This document shows, piece after piece, positions 13,178 to 22,298 of a stretch of DNA of 26,498 bases. The stretch lies in NCBI GenBank assembly GCA_900549755.1, contig URPQ01000023.1:1-26498 (forward strand). Direction: 5' to 3'. The first letter of the stretch is position 1; each line of letters begins with the position of its first letter. The notes below the pieces were generated by a model that had not been told where the DNA came from, did no database searches, and worked only from the letters and a program-made list of their open reading frames with translations. The translations under genes were made by a program, and so were the position numbers. Source of the DNA: an uncultured Oscillospiraceae bacterium. Its GTDB lineage: Bacteria; Bacillota; Clostridia; Oscillospirales; Acutalibacteraceae.

Positions 13178-15127
13178 TTGAAAATGAGTAACGACATTAC
13201 TACCCCTGTAACGGAAAATTACGACGAAAATTCCATACAGGTGCTTGAAGGGCTTGAGGCGGTGCGAAAGCGCCCCGGTATGTATATAGGCTCTACGGGC
13301 GAGCGCGGTTTGCACCACTTGGTCTATGAAATTGTGGATAACTCAATAGACGAAGCACTTGCGGGCTACTGCGATAAGATTTTGGTGGAAATACTGGACG
13401 ACGGCGTAATTCGCGTTACCGATAACGGGCGCGGCATACCCGTTGGTATTCATCCACAAAAGGGAATACCTACAGTCAGCGTTGTTTTCACAATTCTGCA
13501 TGCGGGCGGTAAATTCGGCGGCAGCGGCTATAAGGTTTCGGGCGGTCTGCACGGCGTGGGCGCGTCGGTAGTAAACGCGCTGTCCTCTTGGCTCGAAGTT
13601 GAAATTTGTGACGGCAAGCATATTTATTTGCAGAGATATGAGTGCGGCAATATTAAAACCGACCTTAAAATAATAGGCGATACCGATAAAACGGGAACAA
13701 AGGTTACCTTTAAGCCCGACCCGACCATATTTACAGATACCACACGGTATGATTTTGATACACTGCTTTTAAGACTTCGCGAGCAGGCTTTCTTAAACGC
13801 GGGTATACGCATTGTGTTAAAGGACGAGCGGACAGACGCGGATATTCCCCACAGAGAAGAAGATCTGCACTTTGAGGGCGGTATAAAATCATACGTTGAA
13901 TTTTTGCTTGAAAAGAGCAAAAAGGACAGATTAAATCAGGACGTTATTTATTTAAGCGGCTCATCGGGCGACTCTATGGCGGAAATTGCGCTTTTGTGGA
14001 GCACGGGGTATGATACCAAAATAATGTCCTTTGCGAACACCATTCACACGGTGGACGGCGGTACGCACGAAAGCGCCTTTAAAACAAGCCTTGCAAGGGT
14101 AATAAATAAATATGCCCGCACCTTTAAGTTTTTGAAAGAAAGCGACGCTAATTTAAAGAGCGAGGATATTAACGAGGGTCTAGTGGCGGTTGTAAGCGTA
14201 AAATTAACCGACGCGCAGTTTGAATCGCAGACCAAGGCGAAACTCGGCAACACCGCAATAGGCACGCTTGTAAACAACATAGTTGCCGAAAAGATGATGA
14301 ATTATCTTGAAGACCACCCCGCAGAGGCTAAGATAATTCTTGATAAATCAATCGCTTCATCCAACGCGCGCGAGGCGGCGCAAAAGGCACGCGAGCTGCA
14401 AAGAAATAAATCGGGCATAGGCGGAAAGACCAGAATGCCCGAAAAGCTGACCGACTGTATTTCAAATGACCCGACCAAGACCGAAATATTCATAGTAGAG
14501 GGTGATTCGGCAGGCGGCTCGGCGGTAGAGGGCAGAAACAGCACCTACCAGGCGATACTGCCGCTTTGGGGTAAAATGCTGAATGTTGAAAAAGCAAGGG
14601 TAGATAAGGTTTACGGCAACGATAAGCTGACCCCGGTAATAGTGGCTTTGGGAACTGGAATAGCCGAAAATTTTGATATAAATAAATTACGCTATGATAA
14701 AATTGTTATTATGGCGGATGCCGATGTTGACGGCTCGCACATCAGAACGCTGTTATTAACATTCTTCTTCCGTTATATGCCGCAGCTTATTGAAACGGGG
14801 CATATATATTTAGCGCAGCCGCCGCTTTACCGTGTTGCAAAGGGTAAGAGGTATTTTGACGCGTTTACGGACGAGGAAAAGGATAGATATGTAGCGGAAT
14901 TAGGCGGAGACCCCGATGTTCAGCGCTATAAGGGTCTCGGTGAGATGAACCCCGAGCAGCTGTGGGAAACCACGCTTGATCCCGAACACAGAACAATGTT
15001 AAGGGTGAATATGGAGGACGCGGAAATTGCCGACCAGACCTTTACAATGCTTATGGGCGAGGAAGTAGAGCCGAGAAGAAAATTCATTGAAGATAACGCG
15101 GTATTCGCGACGGATCTTGATATTTAA
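13178..15127 (+). CDS. gyrB: DNA gyrase subunit B
   Basis: A 649-residue ATPase subunit of gyrase, which introduces negative supercoils with GyrA. The GHKL ATPase domain has E51 and N55 in EIVDNSIDEA, DNGRG (82-86) and the G-loop GGLHGVG (about 122-128). The TOPRIM domain has EGDSAGGSA (E441) and DADVDGSHIRT (D514, D516, D518). The C-terminus holds YKGLGEMNPEQLW and DPEHRTMLRV. Start: a TTG at 13178 lies 7 bases from AAAGGA (13165-13170), the best spacing; the ATG two codons later (13184) is the alternative. An ATG at 13171 is out of frame. It lies 13 bases upstream of gyrA, surely one operon, and directly downstream of the inverted-repeat element. Confidence 0.96.
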   Translation: MKMSNDITTPVTENYDENSIQVLEGLEAVRKRPGMYIGSTGERGLHHLVYEIVDNSIDEALAGYCDKILVEILDDGVIRVTDNGRGIPVGIHPQKGIPTVSVVFTILHAGGKFGGSGYKVSGGLHGVGASVVNALSSWLEVEICDGKHIYLQRYECGNIKTDLKIIGDTDKTGTKVTFKPDPTIFTDTTRYDFDTLLLRLREQAFLNAGIRIVLKDERTDADIPHREEDLHFEGGIKSYVEFLLEKSKKDRLNQDVIYLSGSSGDSMAEIALLWSTGYDTKIMSFANTIHTVDGGTHESAFKTSLARVINKYARTFKFLKESDANLKSEDINEGLVAVVSVKLTDAQFESQTKAKLGNTAIGTLVNNIVAEKMMNYLEDHPAEAKIILDKSIASSNAREAAQKARELQRNKSGIGGKTRMPEKLTDCISNDPTKTEIFIVEGDSAGGSAVEGRNSTYQAILPLWGKMLNVEKARVDKVYGNDKLTPVIVALGTGIAENFDINKLRYDKIVIMADADVDGSHIRTLLLTFFFRYMPQLIETGHIYLAQPPLYRVAKGKRYFDAFTDEEKDRYVAELGGDPDVQRYKGLGEMNPEQLWETTLDPEHRTMLRVNMEDAEIADQTFTMLMGEEVEPRRKFIEDNAVFATDLDI

Positions 15128-15140
15128 GGGGTGAGAAAAG

Positions 15141-17696
15141 ATGGCAAAGCAGGAAAATGTTTACTGGCCGAGCGATGAAGAAACCAAAATAGTCCCGGTT
15201 GAAATTGTAGACGAAATAAAGGGAAGTATGCTCCAGTATTCAATGTCGGTATTGGTGGGGCGCGCCATACCCGATGTGCGCGACGGCTTAAAGCCCGTTC
15301 ACAGAAGAATACTTTACACAATGTTTGAAAACGGACTGACGCCCGATAAGGCATACCGTAAGTGCGCCGATACCGTAGGTTCGGTGCTCGGTCGTTACCA
15401 TCCGCACGGCGACGCCAGCGTTTACGACGCAATGGTGCGTATGGCACAGGATTTCTCCCTCCGTTATCCTTTAATTGACGGTCACGGAAACTTCGGTAAC
15501 ATAGACGGTTACCCCGCGGCTGCCTACCGTTATACCGAATCGAGAATGAACAGGCTATCGCTTCATATGCTCGACGATATTAACAAGGAAACGGTAGATT
15601 TTCAGCCAAACTACGATAACCGCTTAAACGAGCCGGAGGTTCTGCCCGTCAGATTTCCGCAGTTATTAGTAAACGGCTCTTCGGGTATAGCCGTAGGTAT
15701 GGCAACCGAAATTCCGCCGCACAACTTAGGCGAAGTAATTGACGGTATGTGTGCCCTTATTGATAATCCCGAGGCGGATTTACAGGAAATTTGCCAATAT
15801 ATAAAGGGACCCGATTTCCCGACAGGCGGTATTATAATGGGTCGCAGCGGTATTCGCGCGGCATACGCTACGGGCAGGGGCAAAATAACCCTGCGCGGTA
15901 AAGCCGAGATTGAGGAAACTAAAAACGGCAAATACCACATAGTTATAACCGAAATACCCTACAAGGTGCGCAAAAAGGACCTTGTTAAGGCAATATACGA
16001 CCAGGCGGCGGACAAAAAAATTGAGGGGATAGAGGACGTTGTAGACTACTCCTCAAAGCGTGACGGCGGTATAAGAATAATCGTTGATTTAAAGAAGGAC
16101 GCCAACCCGCAGGTTATACTCAACAAGCTTTACAAAAACACCGCTTTACAAACCACAATAGGCGCTATTTTACTTGCAATTGTAAACGGCAAGCCGCAGA
16201 TTTTAACACTTAAAGATATGCTGCAAAACTGCATAGACTTCCAGTGCGATATTATCCGCCGCCGCACCGCTTACGATAAGCGCAAGGCAGAGGAACGCGC
16301 CCATATTTTAGAGGGCTTAAAGGTAGCGCTTGATTTTATTGACGAGGTTATAGCGATAATCCGCTCAAGCAAGACAATACCCGAAAGTAAGCAGGCGTTA
16401 TCCGACCGTTTTGGGCTTGACGATATTCAGACTACCGCAATCGTTCAGATGCAGTTAGGTAAGCTGTCGGGTCTTGAAAAACAGAAAATTCTTGACGAAT
16501 TGCAGGAAAAGTTAGACTTTATTAAAGAGTGCGAGGCAATTTTGGCAAGTCACGAACGTATACTTGATATTGTAAAGACCGAGGCTTTAAATCTTCGTGA
16601 TAAATTCTCAGACGACCGCCGCACTGAAATTACCGACGTTGTGGGCGATGTTGATATTGAGGACCTTATCCCCGAAGAGCAGTGCGTGCTTACCAAAACC
16701 GAAAACGGCTTTATTAAGCGTCTGCCTGCCGATACCTATAACGTTCAGCACCGCGGCGGCAGAGGAATTACGGGTATGACCACGCGCGACGACGATACGG
16801 TTGAAAATATGTTCGTATGCTCCTCACACGATTACATTATGCTGTTCTCAAATCTCGGCAGAATGTACCGCATTAAGGCATACGAAATACCCGAGGGCAG
16901 CCGCACCTCAAAGGGAATGAATATTATAAATATTCTGCCCCTTATGCCGAATGAGAAAATTACGATAATATTGCCCGCCTCCGAGCTTGATGAGGAACAT
17001 TATATCACAATGGTAACAAAGAAGGGTATAATAAAGCGTACCAAGCTTTCGGAGTTCAGGAACACAAGAAAGAGCGGTATTATTGCAATTTCAATAGATG
17101 ATGACGACGAGCTGACCTTTGTTAAAATGACAAACGGGGAAAATAACCTGTTTATAGCTACCAAAAAGGGTATGGCAATTCAGTTTAATGAAAATCAGGT
17201 TCGCGCCATGGGCAGAGGAGCCAGAGGTGTTAAGGCGATTACAATGAAGCCCGAAGACTTTGTGGTTTCAATGGAAATTACGAGTGACGACACCAAGCTT
17301 TTAACCATTACCGAAACAGGCTACGGCAGAATAAGCCCGATAAGCGACTACCGCCTTCAATCCCGCGGCGGTAAGGGTCTTACCAACTACCGCGTTGAAA
17401 AGTACGGCGATGTTGCGGCGTCGCTTGCGGTAACGGGCGAAGAGGATATTATAATGATAGCCTCAAACGGTATAATAATAAGAATATTCTCGGGCGATAT
17501 TTCCACCTTTACCCGTCCCGCAAAGGGTGTGCGCGTAATGAAGGTGGGCGAGGGTGAAAAGATACTCTCGGTAGCGGTGACAGAGCACAGCGACGAGGAG
17601 CCGACCGATTTACCCGAAACACCCGAGGCTGACGCGGGCGCGGCAGAGCCCGACGAGCCGGAAACAGAGGAAGAAAGCACCGGCGCAGAGGAATAG
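15141..17696 (+). CDS. gyrA: DNA gyrase subunit A
   Basis: An 851-residue breakage-reunion subunit. The catalytic tyrosine is Y131 in AAYRYTESR. The quinolone region reads GRYHPHGDASVYDAMVRMAQ, with Ala92 and Ser93 where Escherichia coli has Ser83 and Ala84; Asp96 matches Asp87. The C-terminal DNA-wrapping domain has a GyrA-box-like QHRGGRG (536-542), which with RPADTYN-type context separates it from ParC. The last 35 or so residues are very acidic (Glu, Asp, Pro), like tails that modulate wrapping in other gyrases. The ATG at 15141 follows GGGGTGAG. A 37-base gap separates it from the CPBP protease gene. Confidence 0.97.
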   Translation: MAKQENVYWPSDEETKIVPVEIVDEIKGSMLQYSMSVLVGRAIPDVRDGLKPVHRRILYTMFENGLTPDKAYRKCADTVGSVLGRYHPHGDASVYDAMVRMAQDFSLRYPLIDGHGNFGNIDGYPAAAYRYTESRMNRLSLHMLDDINKETVDFQPNYDNRLNEPEVLPVRFPQLLVNGSSGIAVGMATEIPPHNLGEVIDGMCALIDNPEADLQEICQYIKGPDFPTGGIIMGRSGIRAAYATGRGKITLRGKAEIEETKNGKYHIVITEIPYKVRKKDLVKAIYDQAADKKIEGIEDVVDYSSKRDGGIRIIVDLKKDANPQVILNKLYKNTALQTTIGAILLAIVNGKPQILTLKDMLQNCIDFQCDIIRRRTAYDKRKAEERAHILEGLKVALDFIDEVIAIIRSSKTIPESKQALSDRFGLDDIQTTAIVQMQLGKLSGLEKQKILDELQEKLDFIKECEAILASHERILDIVKTEALNLRDKFSDDRRTEITDVVGDVDIEDLIPEEQCVLTKTENGFIKRLPADTYNVQHRGGRGITGMTTRDDDTVENMFVCSSHDYIMLFSNLGRMYRIKAYEIPEGSRTSKGMNIINILPLMPNEKITIILPASELDEEHYITMVTKKGIIKRTKLSEFRNTRKSGIIAISIDDDDELTFVKMTNGENNLFIATKKGMAIQFNENQVRAMGRGARGVKAITMKPEDFVVSMEITSDDTKLLTITETGYGRISPISDYRLQSRGGKGLTNYRVEKYGDVAASLAVTGEEDIIMIASNGIIIRIFSGDISTFTRPAKGVRVMKVGEGEKILSVAVTEHSDEEPTDLPETPEADAGAAEPDEPETEEESTGAEE

Positions 17697-17733
17697 AGGA
17701 GAATATTCCGAGTAAAAAGGCAGGTATAAAACT

Positions 17734-18816
17734 ATGGATGATTATAATCCGCAGTTAGAGGAGCAGAAAACGGACGCGGCAAATACCAATCCCCCGACTT
17801 TTGAGCAGCCGGGGGTGAGCGCAATACCGCACAGCTATGTAACGTTTATTCCCTACGGCTTTACGCCTAAAACCTATGAGGAAAGAAAAGGAATAAGAAA
17901 AAGTTCGCTTGCAATAGGCACTTCGCTTATAATTACAATGGCGGTATTGATTTTTTGGAGCGTGGCTTACATTTTTATAATGGGTAAGCTTGGCTTTACC
18001 TCTGAAAAGGCAATGGAAATTGTGCAAGACCCCGCAATAATGCAAGTTTTGCAGGTTGTACTTTCAATGCTGATGTTCACCGTCCCGTTTATTGCAATAT
18101 TTAAGGCAAACGGTGAAAGAATAAGCAATTTAGTGCCGCTTGAAAAGCCGCGGCGGGGAAACAGGCAGGCAATGTACTTTATAGGCGTTGCGTTTTGTGC
18201 CTTTGCAAATATTGCAACCTCTGCGGCAAGTCAGTTTTTCAGTTTCTTCGGCATTGATTACAATGTAAACTCCGGCGAAACGCCTAAAGGCTTTTTCGGC
18301 TTTTTACTCTGCTTTTTATCAACCGTGGCAGTTCCCGCATTGGTAGAGGAATTCGCGTTCCGCGGGCTTATTTTAGGCTCACTCAGACGATACGGCGACG
18401 GCTTTGCGGTGATTGTATCATCAATTCTTTTCGGGTTTATGCACGGCAACTTTGAGCAGATGCCATTTGCTTTTTTGGTGGGGCTTGCCTTAGGCTTTAT
18501 AGTGGTAAAAACAAATTCGCTGCTTTTAGCAATGGCGGTGCACGCTACAAATAATTTTGTTTCGGTAATATTTGATTTTATGCCGGGCAGTATTCCGCAA
18601 ACGGCGCAGAATATTATATATTCGGTTTTCCTGTTTATTTGCCTGACATTGGGTATCCTGGCGCTTGCTTTAAGCGAAAATTCAAAGGAACTGTTTAAAT
18701 TTGAAAAAAGCAACTGTGAAAGCGAGCTCAAGCAGCGCTTTAAATGGTTTTTCACAAGCCCGGTTATTATAATATTCATTGTTATATGTATTGCCGAATC
18801 CCTTGTATATTTTTAA
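17734..18816 (+). CDS. CPBP-family intramembrane metalloprotease
   Basis: A 360-residue multi-pass membrane protein. The family motifs are complete: EEFAFRG (E205, E206, R210), FGFMH (H237) and HATNN (H270, N274), the residues that bind the metal and form the active site within the membrane in Rce1/CPBP (Abi) proteins. About 8 hydrophobic segments are visible after a 55-residue polar N-terminus. Relatives process prenylated proteins or peptides, or act in bacteriocin immunity or anti-sigma cleavage, so the substrate cannot be assigned. It follows gyrA closely with AAGGCAGG before the ATG, and the next membrane protein begins 15 bases later. Confidence 0.88.
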   Translation: MDDYNPQLEEQKTDAANTNPPTFEQPGVSAIPHSYVTFIPYGFTPKTYEERKGIRKSSLAIGTSLIITMAVLIFWSVAYIFIMGKLGFTSEKAMEIVQDPAIMQVLQVVLSMLMFTVPFIAIFKANGERISNLVPLEKPRRGNRQAMYFIGVAFCAFANIATSAASQFFSFFGIDYNVNSGETPKGFFGFLLCFLSTVAVPALVEEFAFRGLILGSLRRYGDGFAVIVSSILFGFMHGNFEQMPFAFLVGLALGFIVVKTNSLLLAMAVHATNNFVSVIFDFMPGSIPQTAQNIIYSVFLFICLTLGILALALSENSKELFKFEKSNCESELKQRFKWFFTSPVIIIFIVICIAESLVYF

Positions 18817-18831
18817 AAGGAGCTTATAAAT

Positions 18832-19488
18832 ATGTTTGATTATTTAACGGAATTGGGTCTACCGGAGGAGGCCGTATCATTCTTTTTAACAGTTTTTATA
18901 GGCGTATTTGCGGTTTCCATATCTATCGGTATAGTGATTTATTTGTTAGAGGCAATAGGCGTTTATAAAATGGCAAAAAGCGCCGAAATTAAAAACCCGT
19001 GGCTTGCCTTTATTCCCGTGGCAAACGACTGGGTATTCGGTACGCTTGCCGAAAAATATAAAAAGAAAAACGGCACAAAATCCGCCCGTTTCGGCATAAT
19101 TTTGCCTGTTTTAGAGGGAATAGTGCTTATAGAAGCAATAGCGCTTACAATATTTACGGTAATTTCAATAAAGGAAATTACGGGCTATGCGCTTGACGCG
19201 GTTAATACCTCGGCTGAAATGGCACCTGAGCAGTTTATGTCGCTTATTCCGGTAATAATTCTTTACTTTGCGCTTATGGCGGTGGCATTTGCTTATGCGG
19301 TGGTTTTCTTCATAGCTTTGTGGCGCGTTTATTCCTCCTTTGATAAATCAAACGCTACGCTCTATATCGTGTTGTCGGTTATCTTCACAATTTCGGTGCC
19401 GATAATACTGTTTATTATAAGAAACCGTAAGCCCGAGTTTGACCCGCATAACAATGTGCCGTATTTTTCGGGAACGTTTCAGGGTTGA
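18832..19488 (+). CDS. Multi-pass membrane protein of unknown function
   Basis: A 218-residue protein with about 4 membrane segments (roughly 15-42, 86-112, 133-160, 176-197). Between the first and second lies a conserved-looking stretch, VYKMAKSAEIKNPWLAFIPVANDWVFGTLAEKY, which I have seen in uncharacterised clostridial integral membrane proteins. The ATG follows a good AAAAGGAGC. It lies in a close run with the CPBP protease and tadA, 3 bases before the latter. No catalytic motif is visible. A partner or substrate of the adjacent protease is possible but speculative. Confidence 0.75.
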   Translation: MFDYLTELGLPEEAVSFFLTVFIGVFAVSISIGIVIYLLEAIGVYKMAKSAEIKNPWLAFIPVANDWVFGTLAEKYKKKNGTKSARFGIILPVLEGIVLIEAIALTIFTVISIKEITGYALDAVNTSAEMAPEQFMSLIPVIILYFALMAVAFAYAVVFFIALWRVYSSFDKSNATLYIVLSVIFTISVPIILFIIRNRKPEFDPHNNVPYFSGTFQG

Positions 19489-19491
19489 AAA

Positions 19492-19932
19492 ATGAACAGT
19501 GAGTTTATGAAAGCCGCTCTTGCCGAGGCGCGCTCTGCCGCACGCGGCGGAGAGGTTCCGGTGGGGGCGGTTATTGTTAAAAATGGGGAGATAATAGCAA
19601 GAGGGAGAAACAGGCGCGAAGAAAAGCAAAATGCGTTATCCCACGCCGAAACCGAGGCGATAAACGCCGCCTGCAAATATTTAGGCTCATGGCGGCTTGA
19701 CGGCTGCGAAATGTATGTCACCTTAGAGCCTTGCCCTATGTGTGCGGGCGCTATTATAAACGCGCGAATTTCCACTCTTGTTTTCGGGGCGTATGACCTT
19801 AAAGCCGGCTGTATTGACAGTGTGGTAAGGCTTTGCGACATACCGCTTGATAACAAGCCCGAAATTTACGGCGGAATATATGAGGACGAATGTTTATCAC
19901 TCCTGCGGGAATTTTTCGGTAATTTAAGATGA
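19492..19932 (+). CDS. tadA: tRNA-specific adenosine deaminase TadA
   Basis: A 146-residue zinc deaminase that converts A34 to inosine in the anticodon wobble position of tRNA-Arg. The active site is complete: HAE (H51, E53, with E53 as the proton shuttle) and PCPMCAGAI (C81, C84). The length is typical. It overlaps the following queG gene by 4 bases (ATGA), so the two wobble-base modification enzymes are translationally coupled. Confidence 0.95.
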   Translation: MNSEFMKAALAEARSAARGGEVPVGAVIVKNGEIIARGRNRREEKQNALSHAETEAINAACKYLGSWRLDGCEMYVTLEPCPMCAGAIINARISTLVFGAYDLKAGCIDSVVRLCDIPLDNKPEIYGGIYEDECLSLLREFFGNLR

Positions 19933-20726
19933 AACGAAAAATACTTGAAATAATAAATAAAAACGGAATACGCGACGCGGGCTTTTGCGCTTTTGACCTT
20001 GTAAAGGAGCGCCTTTTGCCCTGCCGCGCGCTGCGGCGGCTGCCCGAAAACGCGAAAACGGTAATTCTGCTTTTGTTCCCCTATAAGGTGAGAGACGCTC
20101 ACCCCGAAAACATTTGCCGATATGCATCGGTGCCCGATTACCACGATATAACGCAAAAATATCTTTTAAACATAACGGACGATTTGAAAAAGGAATTTCC
20201 CGAATATAAATTTGAAAGCTTTGCCGATAATTCGCCCATACCCGAGGTTTCCGCCGCGGCTGCCGCGGGGCTTGGGGTATACGGTGAAAACGGGCTTTTA
20301 ATAAACAAAACCTACGGCAGCTGGTGTTTTATTTGCGAAATTGTAACCGACCTTGAAATTCCTGCCGAAAATCACTTTAAAAAATGCCCTGTGTGCGGCA
20401 ATTGCAAAAAGGCTTGTCCAAGGGGGGATTTAGAGGGGAAATGTCTATCGGCTGTCACACAGCAAAAAAAAGAGCTTAATTTTGCCGAAAAAGCAGCCCT
20501 CAAAAAGTATAATACCGTTTGGGGCTGCGATATTTGCGCCGAGGTGTGCCCGCTTAATAAAAATGCGGCGAATACCTATATTCCCGAGTTTATTGCAGGC
20601 TACCGCGACCGCTACGAATACGGCGAGGATATTTCGGGCAGAGCCTATGAGTGGCGCGGGGAAAAGGTGATAAAAAGGAACTACGAAATTATTTACGGAG
20701 AAATGACCGAAGATCATCGGGACTGA
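19929..20726 (+). CDS. queG: Epoxyqueuosine reductase QueG, short form
   Basis: A 265-residue cobalamin-dependent iron-sulfur protein expected to carry out the last step of queuosine synthesis at tRNA position 34. Visible are FADNSPIPE (D100, at the position of the catalytic Asp), the cluster motif CPVCGNCKKACP (C153, C156, C159, C163) and a second CDICAEVCP set (C200, C203, C207), enough for two 4Fe-4S clusters. It is shorter than the 300-380 residues of many QueG proteins and lacks the C-terminal HEAT-like part, as do several clostridial homologs. A related reductase without queuosine specificity cannot be excluded. Its 3' end overlaps the convergent flippase gene by 38 bases. Confidence 0.82.
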   Translation: MKRKILEIINKNGIRDAGFCAFDLVKERLLPCRALRRLPENAKTVILLLFPYKVRDAHPENICRYASVPDYHDITQKYLLNITDDLKKEFPEYKFESFADNSPIPEVSAAAAAGLGVYGENGLLINKTYGSWCFICEIVTDLEIPAENHFKKCPVCGNCKKACPRGDLEGKCLSAVTQQKKELNFAEKAALKKYNTVWGCDICAEVCPLNKNAANTYIPEFIAGYRDRYEYGEDISGRAYEWRGEKVIKRNYEIIYGEMTEDHRD

Positions 20727-22215
20727 CTACCTTAAACATCAGCATTGCCCCGAAGTACAGCGGCAGCGAAATTACGCATAAAAGTATTATGTAAACCAAA
20801 TTACCAATACCGCCCCAAAGTCCCAGTAATCTGTCGCAAGCTATGGCAATTACCGCGGCGGAGGTAAGCGGCAGTAAAATTTCATTTATAAAGCGAATTT
20901 TAACCCTTGTTACGTGCAGCAGTCTGCCGACGTTTAAAAAGCAGGTTAAAACGTTTGAAAAATACATTATCCAAATAAATCCTCTGAGTCCGAAAATTGG
21001 CAATAATATAAGAATCAGAATAATTCGCAGCACCGAATCGGAAACGGCGGTGCGGAATGTGAAGGCTTGCTGGTCGAGTCCTTTTAAAATGCCGTCGGAA
21101 ATACTGTCTAAATACATAAGCGGCACTATTGGCGAGAGAGCGCGCAAAAGCTCGCCTACCTCGGGGCTTTTATATATAAGCAGACCTATTTTTCTGCCCC
21201 CAACAAAGAATATCGCGCCGAAAATAAAGGCTATAACGCTTGTCAGCTTTAAAATATTTCGGGTTGCCGAGCGCACAAGCCCGTGGCGGTTGCGCGCCTC
21301 CGCCTCGGATATTTCGGGAATTAAGAGTGTGGAAACGGCGTTTAGCAAAGTGGAGGGAAAGAAAAGTATAGGCAGCGCCATGCCCTTTATCATACCGAAT
21401 TGCGAAAGGGCATTTTCACCCCCGAACGGGTATTTTGCAAGGTTTTTCGGCACTAAAATATTCTCGCCCGTGCGCAGCGCGGTGTTTAAATATCTGCCCG
21501 AGGTTATGGGAACGGAAATGTGCAGTATGCGCCTTACTATGCCGAACGGCGGGCGCGCCCTGCCGGTGAGGTTATCAAGCTTTCTTGTATCCCGCAGCCA
21601 TATAAGCCAGAGCATAAAAAACGAGAATATTTCGGCGGCGCTGTCACCCAAAATCACGGCGGCGGCGCACGCACCGAGGCCCTTAGTACAGAAATTACCT
21701 ACAAGCACTACTATAAGTATTATTCTTACTGCCTGCTCAAGCAGCTGCGAAACGGCGTTCGGCGTTATTTTGCGGCGGGCAATAAAATACCCGCGCAGGC
21801 AGGAGGAAATCCCCATAAAGGGGAGCGAAAGCGGCAGTATTTTAAGCGCGGGCACGGCGCGTATATCATTCAAAAACCGAACGGCTATAAATTCCGCCCC
21901 GAAAAACACTGTTACAACCGTTACCCCCGCAACAATCAGGGTAATTTCAATGGCGCGGCGCAGTATTTTAAGCGTGCCCCGCTTTGTGCCGAGGGCTAAT
22001 TCCTCGGCGGCAAGCCTTGTAACGGCGGTGCTTATACCGCTTGTGGCAAAGGTGGCGGCGAGCATATACACGCTGAATATAAGCTGATAAAGCCCTATTC
22101 CTTCAGAGCCGATAAGCTGCGCTAACCAAACCTTGAAAATTATTCCCACAAAGCGCAATATCAGCGAGGAAACGGTTAAAATAAGGGCATTTTTAATAAA
22201 AATTGTTTTTTTCAA
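20689..22215 (-). CDS. SpoVB/MurJ-like membrane flippase (MOP superfamily)
   Basis: A 508-residue protein of about 14 membrane segments. The N-terminus KKTIFIKNALILTVSSLILRFVG followed by FKVWLAQLIGSEGIGLYQLIF and the ATSGISTAVTRLAAEE segment are typical of SpoVB-like polysaccharide or lipid-II flippases of Firmicutes. In spore formers such proteins help build spore cortex peptidoglycan, and some replace MurJ. The frame is open to 22338, but that start would overlap the divergent rarA gene; the TTG at 22215 has GGAG about 10 bases before it and yields the usual family N-terminus, so it is preferred. It converges on queG with a 38-base overlap. Assignment to SpoVB rather than another MOP flippase is tentative. 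Confidence 0.82.
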   Translation of the reverse strand: MKKTIFIKNALILTVSSLILRFVGIIFKVWLAQLIGSEGIGLYQLIFSVYMLAATFATSGISTAVTRLAAEELALGTKRGTLKILRRAIEITLIVAGVTVVTVFFGAEFIAVRFLNDIRAVPALKILPLSLPFMGISSCLRGYFIARRKITPNAVSQLLEQAVRIILIVVLVGNFCTKGLGACAAAVILGDSAAEIFSFFMLWLIWLRDTRKLDNLTGRARPPFGIVRRILHISVPITSGRYLNTALRTGENILVPKNLAKYPFGGENALSQFGMIKGMALPILFFPSTLLNAVSTLLIPEISEAEARNRHGLVRSATRNILKLTSVIAFIFGAIFFVGGRKIGLLIYKSPEVGELLRALSPIVPLMYLDSISDGILKGLDQQAFTFRTAVSDSVLRIILILILLPIFGLRGFIWIMYFSNVLTCFLNVGRLLHVTRVKIRFINEILLPLTSAAVIAIACDRLLGLWGGIGNLVYIILLCVISLPLYFGAMLMFKVVSPDDLRSFLRK

Positions 22216-22298
22216 TGCTTTTCCACTCCAAATTCCCGTATAATTTATAATATGAAGCGAAAAAGCGGAAAATGTTAATATCAAGGCAGGTAAAAAAA

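Noticed and set aside
13171..13191. ATG at 13171 as a small upstream peptide or the gyrB start
   Set aside because: It is out of frame with gyrB, ends after six codons, and touches the AAAGGA site with no spacing.
20843..22087. Long plus-strand open frame (414 codons) opposite the flippase gene
   Set aside because: Its Ser/Lys/Ile-rich product looks like antisense of a hydrophobic membrane protein; no ribosome-binding site or domain.
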